NCBI GenBank assembly: GCA_029237525.1
Contig: JARBAU010000269.1
Span: 1 to 43,997 of the forward strand
From: Nitrososphaerales archaeon
GTDB taxonomy: Archaea > Thermoproteota > Nitrososphaeria > Nitrososphaerales > Nitrososphaeraceae
DNA length: 43,997 bases
Reading direction: 5' to 3'
In this document: one piece after another, positions 17,808-26,054 of the stretch
Layout of the letters: the number at the start of each line of letters is the position of its first letter
How positions within the stretch are numbered: position 1 is the first letter of the stretch
The notes under the pieces: model-generated
Told to the model about the DNA's origin: nothing
What the model saw: the letters and a program-made list of their open reading frames with translations, nothing else
Database searches by the model: none
Position numbers and translations under genes: made by a program

Positions 17808-18107
17808 TCATTACCTTCAATCAATATTACTAGTTAGTCCTAAACCGCACTTTTACCTAGTAATAAATAAGAATGTCGAATTATGAATTCATAGTGCAAA
17901 ATAATCGGCCAGGATTTAATCGAGCACCTTTTCTTTAGTTTGAAGGACATATTCTGGACTTTGCCGAGTCCATTACGATCATCTTGGTATACATCTTTGA
18001 TGTTATATTAAGAATGTGAAAAGATTGAACTTGATGGTGGAAGATCTACGACTCCGTGTCAAGATAGCTTTAATTGTAGGACCCATTTGCATTGTTAGCT
18101 TGAAGAT

Positions 18108-18731
18108 ATGCTGATGAACTACAATCGAAGAATTGTCGTAAGAACACTAGCTCTAGTTTTTGCATTTTGTCTATTCGTAGCTCTCACTCCAAGTATTATT
18201 AACATTCCAATTGGGAAGGGACACAATTTAACCAAATTTCCTCAAGATCTGTTCGCTCAGAGCGCAGGAAAATCTGAAATTAATCCAGGCAATTTTATAG
18301 TCAAGGGTAGGATAGACTCTGCGATCTATACGGTTTCAGGCAAATGGAACGCCATTGGAAATTGGAATCTCGTGCTTTCTGACGGCGCGTTAAAAACATT
18401 TAACACGGACATGGTATGGAACAATGGAACAGCAGCTCATTCACATGAATTTCGAAATTTCGATGCTAAGACACATCATGTAGTATTAGCGCCTGATGGC
18501 ACGGTTAAAATAAAAGGGAAAATGGATGTTGGCACAAATCATCTTATCACATGGCAAAAAGTGCCCTCAGAAATAGATATAGAGAAAGGAAAAATCATTT
18601 CTATCTCGTTAGATGATGAGAAAACAAATCATCATTTTGGAGACCAGGCTATCCATGGGACGGTGAGTTCGATAAAGCAATGTAATAACACACCTGGACC
18701 GGAAATGCAAGTCCCGACTCCTTGTGTTTAA
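18108..18731 (+). CDS. Exported hypothetical protein, histidine-containing beta fold
   Basis: A 207-residue protein with a signal segment (about residues 9-31, VVRTLALVFAFCLFVALTPS) and cleavage near FAQSAG. The mature part has repeated strands (GNFIVKGRIDSAIYTVSGKW, GNWNLVLSDGALKTF) and many His (HSHEF, THHVV, NHHFGDQAIHG), a lipocalin-like or CHRD-like feel, and two Cys near the end that could form a disulphide. From memory similar exported proteins of unknown function are common in Nitrososphaeria. Starts MLM: the ATG at 18108 or the third codon are both possible. Confidence 0.7.
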   Translation: MLMNYNRRIVVRTLALVFAFCLFVALTPSIINIPIGKGHNLTKFPQDLFAQSAGKSEINPGNFIVKGRIDSAIYTVSGKWNAIGNWNLVLSDGALKTFNTDMVWNNGTAAHSHEFRNFDAKTHHVVLAPDGTVKIKGKMDVGTNHLITWQKVPSEIDIEKGKIISISLDDEKTNHHFGDQAIHGTVSSIKQCNNTPGPEMQVPTPCV

Positions 18732-19192
18732 GAATAGTTTCATTGTTCAGATGAATTAATCTTCGTAGGCGAGTTCGGTCAAATTTTCGAGATGAGATGA
18801 GTATAAAATCAAGTCAAAAATTTTCCTATTCCGGTATAGTAAGATACCAGCAGTCATACTTTGTGTAAATTAATTTTCCGATCGGGGGATCATCTACAAT
18901 TATTAGTCATTTGTACGCTGAATGATATCGCAGCTTAGTGCATAAATGAGTCAGACGTATCACAAACTGATTACGAACTAATAGCAGGATAATTTCCAAG
19001 ATAGAGGATAATTTAATCTAGGCTCGTCCTGCGCTTAACGTACTGTTTGATCGAACCTTGTGATGAGTTGAATTTGATCCCATACTATTGATTTCAAGTT
19101 TAAAACAGGTTCTCAACAAGATTCCTTGAAACATCAGAGATGCAGCCTGATATCAATGAACGACTGTCAATGCAATACCTAACGAAAAATTA
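18732..19192. other. 460-base gap between convergent genes
   Basis: No gene, repeat or strong hairpin seen. Confidence 0.45.
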
Positions 19193-19855
19193 TTACGTTA
19201 ACTTAAATGAATTAATAATCTGTTTTAGTACTGGCAAATATAAGGAATATTTGGAAGAGTCAGACTGAAACGACAAGAAATAAATCTTAGAGTCCTTGGT
19301 ACAGTAAATATCGAAAACACTAATTTTCCCAATCGTGGCATCGATATAGTTATACAGCATCTTATAGCAGCCAGTATTTCCCATTTCTAATTCAGTGTTA
19401 TTGGATTGATCGGACTGAGCCAAAAGCTGGAAGCCTTTCAATGATTTTCTGTTGCCATCAAGCTGGTTTTTGGCATATTGAATCATCTTGGCCTTGTCAA
19501 CGGTTGTTACTGGGGAGAAACTGGCAATTTCTACTGTTAAATACTCTCTGAAAGAATCAGAAGGGTTTTCTAGCGGAGATAGGAATGTTACAATGATCTG
19601 ACGGCTGCCTTCAGTTATGCCTGGAGTGAATTCAATCTTATCCCAGTTTGTAGGAAAGGATATCTTAAATTTGTACTGATCGTTAGTGTAGGTTTTCATA
19701 CTTTTTGTAAATTCGCCAGATTTACCTGAAATAATCTGGGCATTAACATTGTTGTCATAATCTAAAATCGAGTTGTGAATCCCTACCCCTGCAGCGATTC
19801 CGAGAATAGCCAAAATAATCCGATAATTTACTTCGGGCATGACAAATCTCGCCAA
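19193..19855 (-). CDS. Exported PsbP-related protein
   Basis: A 220-residue protein with an N-terminal hydrophobic anchor or signal (about residues 11-28, RIILAILGIAAGVGIHNS) and a mature domain of the PsbP/MOG1-like type: KTYTNDQYKFKISFPTNWDKI (about 53-73) is the characteristic 'YxIxYPxxW' start, and the C-terminus (VLKQIINSFKL) is the usual closing helix. This fold is frequent in thaumarchaeal exported proteins; function there is not established. Start TTG at 19855 or ATG at 19840; no TATA box is visible just upstream, which is compatible with cotranscription with the small frame at 19828-20013. Confidence 0.75.
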   Translation of the reverse strand: MARFVMPEVNYRIILAILGIAAGVGIHNSILDYDNNVNAQIISGKSGEFTKSMKTYTNDQYKFKISFPTNWDKIEFTPGITEGSRQIIVTFLSPLENPSDSFREYLTVEIASFSPVTTVDKAKMIQYAKNQLDGNRKSLKGFQLLAQSDQSNNTELEMGNTGCYKMLYNYIDATIGKISVFDIYCTKDSKIYFLSFQSDSSKYSLYLPVLKQIINSFKLT

Positions 19856-20013
19856 ATGGGTGCTGACTCTGAATAAGATCTAATTAGGCAAAAATTCACC
19901 GCTACAGTCTCATGAATCGGATCAACTTTATAAGCAGAGATTGAATCAGGTGATGTTTTGGCAAATTTTACTTCGTGGTTTGTACCAATCATAATGGGAC
20001 CCTGGTAATCCAT
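19828..20013 (-). CDS. Possible 61-residue protein upstream of the PsbP-like gene
   Basis: An ATG frame beginning MDYQGPIMIGTNHEVKF, with a Shine-Dalgarno-like AAAGGAAG immediately before the ATG and AT-rich TATA-like sequence about 40 bases upstream. It overlaps the start of the PsbP-like gene by about 13-28 bases, suggesting coupling. No domain recognised. Could be a real small gene or the remnant of one. Confidence 0.35.
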   Translation of the reverse strand: MDYQGPIMIGTNHEVKFAKTSPDSISAYKVDPIHETVAVNFCLIRSYSESAPIWRDLSCPK

Positions 20014-20542
20014 CTTCCTTTACCGAAATAAATTGCTTTCAAAATAATAAGACCAAAATTTCCTGAACAATCATCCTTTGGTATGATTTCAAGATCTAGA
20101 TCAATGCTTGTTCGATCTCGATAAAAAAGCAGTCGTAGAGATTGGAACAAGTTGTCATGATTAGAAAAGTACTTTGAATTATCTCAAAGTAAGTTCCAAA
20201 ACATCTGAAGGTGTTATAGATCACATCTTGAATTATGCTCAAAGTTAATGCATTTCATCGAAAAACACAGGCATATACCATTCTCGGCCAAAGAATTTGC
20301 CAAAAGTCTGCATTGTCTGGATTCCATAATCTAATGTATGATTCGTTATGTTCCAATACACCATTGGTAATGAATAGTAGATTTATACCAGAATATTAAT
20401 CTAGAAAATTCTGCATTCAGAATTATCTTCAGAAATTTATAGAAATTGTACACTTAATTACCTACACAGGCATTGTTAAAGAGATTAGCTACAAAGCAAA
20501 GATATACTTTTGACTGTTTCTACCATAATGTGAGCCATACCT
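20014..20542. other. 530-base divergent gap with a repeated motif
   Basis: Holds no gene. It carries an inverted repeat ACTTTGA-ATTATC-TCAAAGT (20171-20190) and a near copy of its core 54 bases later (20228-20245), plus the promoter region of the acetyltransferase gene (GATATACT near 20500). Confidence 0.5.
20174..20245. repeat. Two near-identical 17-18-base motifs in the divergent gap
   Basis: TTGAATTATCTCAAAGT (20174-20190) and TTGAATTATGCTCAAAGT (20228-20245) differ by one inserted base. The first is part of a 7-bp perfect inverted repeat. Candidate operator pair between divergently transcribed genes. Confidence 0.45.
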
Positions 20543-21529
20543 TTGAGGTTGATTTTTCGTAACTCGGTACACCATTTGGAGTCATTACTATCGAGAGCTG
20601 ATTTTGTTAACGGAAATTGTCCCACATCATCACTGAGGCTATTTGGACAGCCAGTGATCGTTAGAAATGTGGACGTGACTAGAAAGGTTATGAGTGTAGA
20701 TTGTATTCTAATACCGTCTAATCTAACCAATGCAATCAATTTAGTTGCTGCAAATTTCCCATCGATTGAAGTAATAGAATACGATGACACATCACTAATC
20801 ACTAATGACCAGGATGTCAGCCGCGGCCCATCGTTGCGTTATATGAATAAAAATCCAGTTATAGCCGGACTTGAGCAGAATTTCGAGGTGCCAATAAATT
20901 CATTCATTTACTATTCATTGGAACGTGGTCTATCAGTTGATAGCGTGATTTATCCATGGGATTTTTTGGATATTGTTCAAAAGACCCTAAGATCCGAAGT
21001 TACTCGTACTTTAATCTCGCCTAATGCGTCAATAGCCCGGACCAGCGTGATAGAAGGTCCTTGTATAATTGAGGAAGACGTCGTGATTGATGACTTTTGC
21101 AAGATAAAGGGTCCTACATATATAAGCAAAGGGAGTCACGTTGGCATGAGCTCGCTGGTGAGAAATTGTATGTTTGGAAGAAATACTAGAATCGGATTTA
21201 ACTGCGAAATTGCCAAGTCCTATTTTGCTGGTAATGCCAGAATATCACATCAAAATGTCATTTTGGATAGTATAATAGGCGAGAACGTTTGGTTTGGCGG
21301 CTATTCTGGAACGGCAAATGTTCTGCTTAGCAGAAAGAATATCAAATATGAGATATTAAATGAGTTAGGAGAAAAATTTTTGTTAGATACTGGACTGGAT
21401 CACTTCGGAGCTGTGGTTGGTGAAAATTGTGCAATCGGTGCCTCGGTCATAATCTTGCCGGGAAGACAAGTTCCTCAGGACACAGTGATTCAAGCAGGAA
21501 CGATTTATGGAGTGAATCATAAGGAATAA
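20543..21529 (+). CDS. GlmU C-terminal-like hexapeptide acetyltransferase
   Basis: A 328-residue protein whose C-terminal half (from about residue 155) is a left-handed beta helix of hexapeptide repeats: ISPNASIARTSVIEGPCIIE, VVIDDFCKI, GKNTRIG-type turns. The end (NVWFGGYSGTANVLLSRKNI, then LDTGLDHFGAVVGENCAIGASVIILPGRQV) matches the acetyltransferase end of archaeal sugar-1-phosphate nucleotidylyltransferases such as ST0452. The N-terminal part lacks the LxxGxGTRM motif of the pyrophosphorylase domain and is a short alpha/beta remnant, so it should act only as an N-acetyltransferase for glucosamine- or galactosamine-1-phosphate on the way to UDP-GlcNAc/GalNAc. The start is TTG; TTG at 20549 is an alternative. 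Confidence 0.8.
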   Translation: MRLIFRNSVHHLESLLSRADFVNGNCPTSSLRLFGQPVIVRNVDVTRKVMSVDCILIPSNLTNAINLVAANFPSIEVIEYDDTSLITNDQDVSRGPSLRYMNKNPVIAGLEQNFEVPINSFIYYSLERGLSVDSVIYPWDFLDIVQKTLRSEVTRTLISPNASIARTSVIEGPCIIEEDVVIDDFCKIKGPTYISKGSHVGMSSLVRNCMFGRNTRIGFNCEIAKSYFAGNARISHQNVILDSIIGENVWFGGYSGTANVLLSRKNIKYEILNELGEKFLLDTGLDHFGAVVGENCAIGASVIILPGRQVPQDTVIQAGTIYGVNHKE

Positions 21530-21754
21530 TTGTATGGCACATATTTCTTGAGTTATCTCATTGAGTGTCAGGCGTCATAAAACTGTCGCTGTAAATCTAT
21601 TTCTACCGACGCCAAATCATCAATACGTCTTCGATTTAGAAAGAATTAGTGGTAGTATTCAAGAGGATTAAAAAGCAGATTTTAGGTATTGATGAAATTC
21701 TACCAATTGAGATAAGAATAGATCATTATGAAAATGCTGATCGAGTAGTGGATA

Positions 21755-22279
21755 CTAGGGATTGGTGCCAGATTCCTTGACTAGCACTTTAACGGTATCA
21801 ACATTAAGATCTAGCTGCTCAGCAATCAATTCCTCCGACATGCCAGAATCATAAAGATTTTTCACTGTTTCTTTTTTCTCTCGATTGATGATATTGGTTG
21901 GTTGGAATAATGATAGCTCCGATTCGACTGATTTTAAGTAGTCTAATACCCGTGTAGCAATTTCTTCTATATCAGTTCGTTCGCTATTTGTAGAAAATAC
22001 GACTATGTGATCCTTCACAGGCACGCTAAATATCTTCACTTTGTTGTGGACATACACGATATACTCCAAACTACCGAGATCGGATGTGAACATCTTTCTC
22101 AGGTCAACTATATAAGCAGTCTGAGAAAAACTGATTTCAGAATCTCTATTTTTGAGATATTCAGTAACTCCGCCTCGAGTACCACCCGCATAAAGATGAC
22201 CCGATTTTTCCAAGATGCCAGCAAACCTTATGTTCGAATCCAATGAAAGTAAGTTGCTAGAAAGTTGCTCTGCATTCAT
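21755..22279 (-). CDS. Roadblock/LC7-like protein with C-terminal helix-turn-helix (DUF6659-like)
   Basis: A 174-residue protein. Residues 1-115 have the profilin-like order seen in thaumarchaeal roadblock-like proteins: SLDSNIRFAGILEKSGHLYAGG (about 12-33), then SDLGSLEYIVYVHNKVKIFS and DHIVVFSTNSE. Residues about 130-170 form a helix-turn-helix (REKKETVKNLYDSGMSEELIAEQLDLNVDTVKVLV). From memory such proteins are annotated DUF6659 in Nitrososphaeria. A role in transcription or small-GTPase-like sensing is inference. A good TATA box at 22301-22312 is about 27 bases before the ATG, so the mRNA is probably leaderless. Confidence 0.7.
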   Translation of the reverse strand: MNAEQLSSNLLSLDSNIRFAGILEKSGHLYAGGTRGGVTEYLKNRDSEISFSQTAYIVDLRKMFTSDLGSLEYIVYVHNKVKIFSVPVKDHIVVFSTNSERTDIEEIATRVLDYLKSVESELSLFQPTNIINREKKETVKNLYDSGMSEELIAEQLDLNVDTVKVLVKESGTNP

Positions 22280-22300
22280 TAAATAACCAGTTACCTATGC

Positions 22301-22312
22301 AAAATATATACG
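22301..22312 (-). promoter_or_regulatory. TATA box of the roadblock-like gene
   Basis: CGTATATATTTT on the minus strand, about 27 bases before the ATG at 22279. Confidence 0.6.
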
Positions 22313-22584
22313 CTTTTTGGCCCTTTAAGAAGGACTACCATTTCTCCCAAAAGATCTTATCTAATTCTTTTAAGAATTGAAGTTTAAATATGCATATTTG
22401 ATATTGACTTGGTCATACAAGCTTTGAATACTACTCACAACTTTTGTAATCTGAAAAGTCAATATAGCATAAGGTTAGGATTACTGGTCTGAAAAATAGA
22501 ATATAAACAATAGTGATATGTTCTAACACTCGGATTCAATATAAATCGTAAGAAAATACATGTTTATCATTAACTATTTAATAT
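22313..22584. other. Divergent gap between the roadblock-like and H1-like genes
   Basis: AT-rich; beyond the two TATA boxes at its ends no feature is visible. Confidence 0.5.
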
Positions 22585-22593
22585 GATTATATC
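22585..22593 (+). promoter_or_regulatory. TATA box of the H1-like gene
   Basis: GATTATATC centred about 25 bases before TTG 22614, supporting that start as leaderless. Confidence 0.5.
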
Positions 22594-22613
22594 AAATAAG
22601 GTAATGATAGATA

Positions 22614-23231
22614 TTGTCCGCGGACAAACGTAGAAAAAATAAAGCAAAACGAATTAAAAGTACCTCTACACGAACTAATGAAGATTCGACTACTGGTGCC
22701 AAAAGAGCAGCCGACTTAATAAAAGATGTAGCAAAAAATATTCGACACGCTTCATCGATGGCTAAGGAAACGGCTGAAACATTTCATGAAAGTGGAGCAG
22801 TTATGGATCTTGTTGGTGCAGTCCACGATGCTTCAGTAGCTGCAAGAGATACCACAAATACAATTAGTGAAACTGCTAGAGATGTTAAAGAAAGTCATGT
22901 ATTGGAAGATACAGCCGGCGCCATAGAAGAGACAGCTGAAGTAGCCGGCGAAACTGCGAGATTGACTAGAGATACTGCTAGGCAAATCCCAAAAAGGGCT
23001 CCTAAGACGACCAAGAAAATAAGAGAAGGAGTGACAAACGCAAAGAGTTTATCGCAAAAAGCAACCAAGCAAGCCAAAAAAGCTGCAAAAAAAGGAACCA
23101 TAAATACTAAAAAACAAGCTTCAAAGGCTGTTAAGATCGGAAAGGCAAAAATCAAACGAATCAAGCAGGAAACTCGTAAAGCGTCAAGAAAACTTACAAA
23201 AAGAAAAAAGTCGAGTCGATCCATGAAATAA
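22614..23231 (+). CDS. Histone-H1-like Lys/Ala-rich protein with LEA/apolipoprotein-like helix
   Basis: A 205-residue protein of simple composition. Residues 1-35 are basic (DKRRKNKAKRIKS). Residues about 36-125 form a long helix with recurring ETA/DTA units (KETAETFHES, RDTTNTISETARDVKES, EETAEVAGETARLTRDTARQ), like LEA or apolipoprotein repeats. Residues about 126-205 are a Lys/Ala/Thr-rich tail (QKATKQAKKAAKKGT, SRKLTKRKKSSRSMK) like the tail of eukaryotic histone H1 or bacterial HC1/AlgP-type proteins. DNA or RNA compaction is the likely role but is inference. TTG start with a TATA box about 25 bases upstream. No Cys or Trp. Gene stands alone, divergent from the roadblock-like gene. Confidence 0.7.
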   Translation: MSADKRRKNKAKRIKSTSTRTNEDSTTGAKRAADLIKDVAKNIRHASSMAKETAETFHESGAVMDLVGAVHDASVAARDTTNTISETARDVKESHVLEDTAGAIEETAEVAGETARLTRDTARQIPKRAPKTTKKIREGVTNAKSLSQKATKQAKKAAKKGTINTKKQASKAVKIGKAKIKRIKQETRKASRKLTKRKKSSRSMK

Positions 23232-23544
23232 TATCATATCTTCACACAAATTTTCTTTGGTTTAGTGCGTACAAATTGAAAAGTGCACGTCCGACTTAAC
23301 TAATGTCTGCCAAATATAATATTGCAATAATAATATTTGCTGTTTGCGTTTGCTGCCACGGTAGCAAACACACCCGTGTTCCGCTGAATTGAGCTATACA
23401 CATGACGTGATTAAATTATTAGTATTTTGCGAGTTTGAATTTTTATAATGGAAAGTTACGACATGAGCAAATTGTTTGCAATCATCCATGTCAAAGAGGA
23501 ATGAAATCTCGACTAAGTTCCATAAGAATTATGCAAAGATGATG
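23232..23544. other. Gap between convergent genes with a GC-rich hairpin
   Basis: No gene. At 23348-23369 arms GTTTGCT and AGCAAAC flank a short GC-rich loop in otherwise AT-rich DNA; it may end transcripts from one or both sides. Confidence 0.45.
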
Positions 23545-24066
23545 CTAGTAAATAGCATCTAGTAACTCATCTACTTCGTTCGAAGACATACCAAAGTAGT
23601 CAAACATTGATCCAATTTGATCATTATTAGATAAGGTGGTAGAATTGATCCTAGCATTTGCGAGTGTGTTAGAAATTCCTGTCAGCAACTGCTGTGCAAA
23701 GTGAGTCCAATCGTGCAACGCGACTATCACACGTGAATGAATTGTTAAGATAAATTTTACGAATGCAGCAACGATAGTGACCCTATATTTTTGCAGAATC
23801 TTCTTGTAATGATTAGAATCAGGGATTGAACGAATCTCTGAACAAACAATATATTGGTAATCATCCAAATTTTTCAATATTCCGCATGCCCTTCGGAAGA
23901 TAGGCGGAATTGTTTCACGGCTAGTGTCGATCCTGAAACCCTCAAAGATCCCTTCTACACTCTCAATAGCTAGCCTGCTTGTAGTTATGCCATCTTCGGT
24001 CAAGAATTTGCAACATTTTACGTCATTAAGGACATACCTATCAATTATGCGTCTAGTAAAATTCAT
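23545..24066 (-). CDS. Hypothetical helical protein
   Basis: A 173-residue, mostly helical protein with no recognised domain. N-terminus basic (MNFTRRIIDRYVLNDVKCCK), a moderately hydrophobic segment in the middle (RVTIVAAFVKFILTIHSRVI, about 94-113), and an acidic C-terminal helix ending SSNEVDELLDAIY. Four Cys fall in the first two thirds without zinc-ribbon spacing. A TATA-like AGATATATGAT about 25 bases upstream fits a leaderless ATG. Neighbours give no clue. Confidence 0.6.
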   Translation of the reverse strand: MNFTRRIIDRYVLNDVKCCKFLTEDGITTSRLAIESVEGIFEGFRIDTSRETIPPIFRRACGILKNLDDYQYIVCSEIRSIPDSNHYKKILQKYRVTIVAAFVKFILTIHSRVIVALHDWTHFAQQLLTGISNTLANARINSTTLSNNDQIGSMFDYFGMSSNEVDELLDAIY

Positions 24067-24867
24067 CGTTTTACTATGTACATTATCATATATCTAAAAA
24101 TCTAGCTGAACTATTAAGCTCAGATGAACCTGCCGGTATACAAAGGCTGCACTCTATGAGGTCTAATTTTACATCGAACTTTAGATCATGGCTTGTCACA
24201 AGGATCCAATCAGTTATGACAAACTAATCAGTTCACAACTCGTAAAGGGCGTTGATCTAAATTGCAATTTATCGCTTACTTTTGCATCCTGCTTTTATAT
24301 TCATAATCACAGCATATTCATCTAATTGAAGCTGAGTACCATGTCTACGTACTCTAAATGCGAATGTCGACCTTATTGATTAATCAATTTTACTGTTGTA
24401 CCCAATAATCACAAAATTGCAAGACTGCTGCGGTGTAAGTTGTTGCTAAAATTATGATCGACAATCTAAAATGTCCCCCATTTCATTTTATGTCTTAAAC
24501 ATTATTAGAATGACAAGTGATATTAAGCAAGTCTAATGGTGAGTCATAGACCTGTGGCTTACGTATGACACCTATTATTTGATATAATCATCATATTTAG
24601 TATTAATACTAGCATAGGCATGAATCTATATACATCCCTATGTTAAATTACTGCAGTATGGAAGATTTCAAATTTGGATTCGTTATCGAATTCTTGGATT
24701 CTCAAATATTTATCTATCTCTTAAATTGAAAACGATAAGGCAACTCGTGTAAACTCATTCGAATAAGTGATTGAGAATCGGAACAGAATGGATTTTGTGT
24801 ACAAAGTTGATTCAGTAAAACGTTCTCAAAAAGGAAATCATTCTTATTTCTTAATGAAAATGATAAG
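24067..24867. other. 800-base gap
   Basis: AT-rich, stop-dense in all frames I followed; no gene or clear structure seen. Confidence 0.45.
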
Positions 24868-24879
24868 GCTTATATATTG
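24868..24879 (+). promoter_or_regulatory. TATA box of the 16-residue Lys/Ala ORF
   Basis: CTTATATATTG-type box centred 28 bases before the ATG at 24902, preceded by a purine-rich stretch (TGATAAGG) that could be the BRE. Confidence 0.6.
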
Positions 24880-24901
24880 TACGCACTAATTCTGTACTTG
24901 A

Positions 24902-24952
24902 ATGGCAGCAAAGAAAAAGACAGCAAAGAAAAGTACAAAAGCAAAGAAGTAA
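24902..24952 (+). CDS. Ultra-short Lys/Ala-rich basic peptide (16 residues)
   Basis: ATG to TAA encodes MAAKKKTAKKSTKAKK: nine Lys, four Ala, two Thr and one Ser after Met, with no other residue type. A strong TATA box (24868-24879) lies 28 bases upstream, so the start codon is at or next to the predicted transcript 5' end, and a T6 run (24979-24984) follows the stop by about 27 bases. The peptide looks like an isolated histone-H1 tail and resembles the C-terminal tail of the H1-like protein at 22614. It lies alone in a long gap. Nucleic-acid binding is inference; it could also be the coding-like part of a small RNA. Confidence 0.55.
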   Translation: MAAKKKTAKKSTKAKK

Positions 24953-24978
24953 AATATTTAAAAATACTTCAAAGCATA

Positions 24979-24984
24979 TTTTTT
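24979..24984 (+). terminator. T-tract terminator of the 16-residue ORF
   Basis: TATTTTTTATC: six consecutive T about 27 bases after the TAA, the usual archaeal intrinsic end signal. Confidence 0.45.
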
Positions 24985-25312
24985 ATCTTATGCATTAATC
25001 ATTTACTCGTTCTTCCTACATAATTTCTCATAAAAACATCTCCAAACAATTTACTATCATTATGAAATATTGGTCTACTATACCAAGAGTGTTTTTTATT
25101 GCGTCATACCAAAAGTCAGCTAAATTTTAACTATTTAATTGTCCTAATATTCAATATTCAATATTCAAGTAATGTAGGCAAGTGCAAAACCTATTTTAGA
25201 TGACAGTGACTGGAAGCAAACTATTTCGGAATCTTTTAGGTTGTTATTTATGCGATTTGATGGAATCTGATATATACCTATTAAGAACACATAATCCATA
25301 CGTAACCCCTAA
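24985..25312. other. 330-base gap
   Basis: No gene. A short direct repeat (ATTCAATATTCAATATTCAA, near 25150-25169) is visible. Confidence 0.45.
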
Positions 25313-25438
25313 TTAGATTGACATAGTATGATAGCATCCTAGACACTGTAAAATAATGGGCTCGGAACGGCGTAATATTTTAAATTTTTTGAAACCACAT
25401 CTTCTACAAATGGGACAGCTTTTGGGAGTGTTTTCCAT
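25313..25438 (-). CDS. Tiny zinc-ribbon protein (41 residues)
   Basis: ATG at 25438 to TAA 25313-25315. The peptide is MENTPKSCPICRRCGFKKFK followed by ILRRSEPIILQCLGCYHTMSI, so it holds CPIC(RRC) and, after a basic segment, CLGC: a two-CxxC zinc ribbon with a third optional Cys. Short archaeal ribbons of this form bind zinc and often nucleic acid. A TATA-like AATAAATATAAG on this strand (about 25478-25490) lies upstream. It follows another zinc-ribbon gene on the same strand by 80 bases. Confidence 0.65.
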   Translation of the reverse strand: MENTPKSCPICRRCGFKKFKILRRSEPIILQCLGCYHTMSI

Positions 25439-25518
25439 TGGTTAATATTTTCTTATTGTACACGTTTTCGACTAGCTTATATTTATTCTCATCAATACGA
25501 AATTTGAATTAGCCGAAG

Positions 25519-25734
25519 TTATTTTCTTGCAAAATAAACATCGAGATAACCGCACGAAGAACATATATAAACAGTGTAGAAATCATAGTTCCTCATTATG
25601 TTGGGCAAATACTTCTCGATAGAAAAGGATGGCTTAAGAGGTATTGGAAGAGGAACTTTTTTTGGAATTGGTTGAGTTTCGCCTAGCATCTGTCCATCAC
25701 ATCTAGTACATTGGCGTCTATTTTCGCGGTTCAT
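25519..25734 (-). CDS. Small zinc-ribbon protein (71 residues)
   Basis: An ATG frame starting MNRENRRQCTRCDGQMLGE. CTRC near residues 9-12 and CSSCGYLDVYF near 58-68 form a CxxC-x45-CxxC ribbon; between them is a proline-rich, basic segment (PIPKKVPLPIPLKPSF). The DVYF ending after the second CxxC is common in 'nucleic-acid-binding Zn-ribbon' proteins of DUF2080-like type. It precedes the 41-residue ribbon gene on the same strand. Function not known. Confidence 0.7.
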   Translation of the reverse strand: MNRENRRQCTRCDGQMLGETQPIPKKVPLPIPLKPSFSIEKYLPNIMRNYDFYTVYICSSCGYLDVYFARK

Positions 25735-26054
25735 TTAGAAATTATTAATGGGAAGTCTTTATTAATTTTGATGTACGTCAAATAGTTCAAGCCAAAATTA
25801 AATATTCAAACATCTAAAAATGTAATTGATAATCAAAGTTCAAATGCAGAAGCCTTAAATTTATCACCTTCCAATTAATAAGTGTATCCGGCAATTTGAC
25901 TAGACTGCGTATGTGCCCAACGGCTATAGTAAATCACGAGCAAATCTTAGAATCATGAAGGTATTCAAATATACAATCACCTTAGAGTTGCTTGCTCAAT
26001 TCAATCATTATCATTACAAAATTGAAGTTTGAAAGGAATAATAATTGATGTACT
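25735..26054. other. 320-base gap
   Basis: No gene; contains the promoter of the 71-residue zinc-ribbon gene (AAATTAATAAAG, minus strand). Confidence 0.45.

Noticed and set aside
22895-23224. 109-codon minus-strand hydrophobic frame
   Set aside because: It is the antisense of the Lys-rich H1-like gene; Lys codons on one strand give Phe/Leu on the other.
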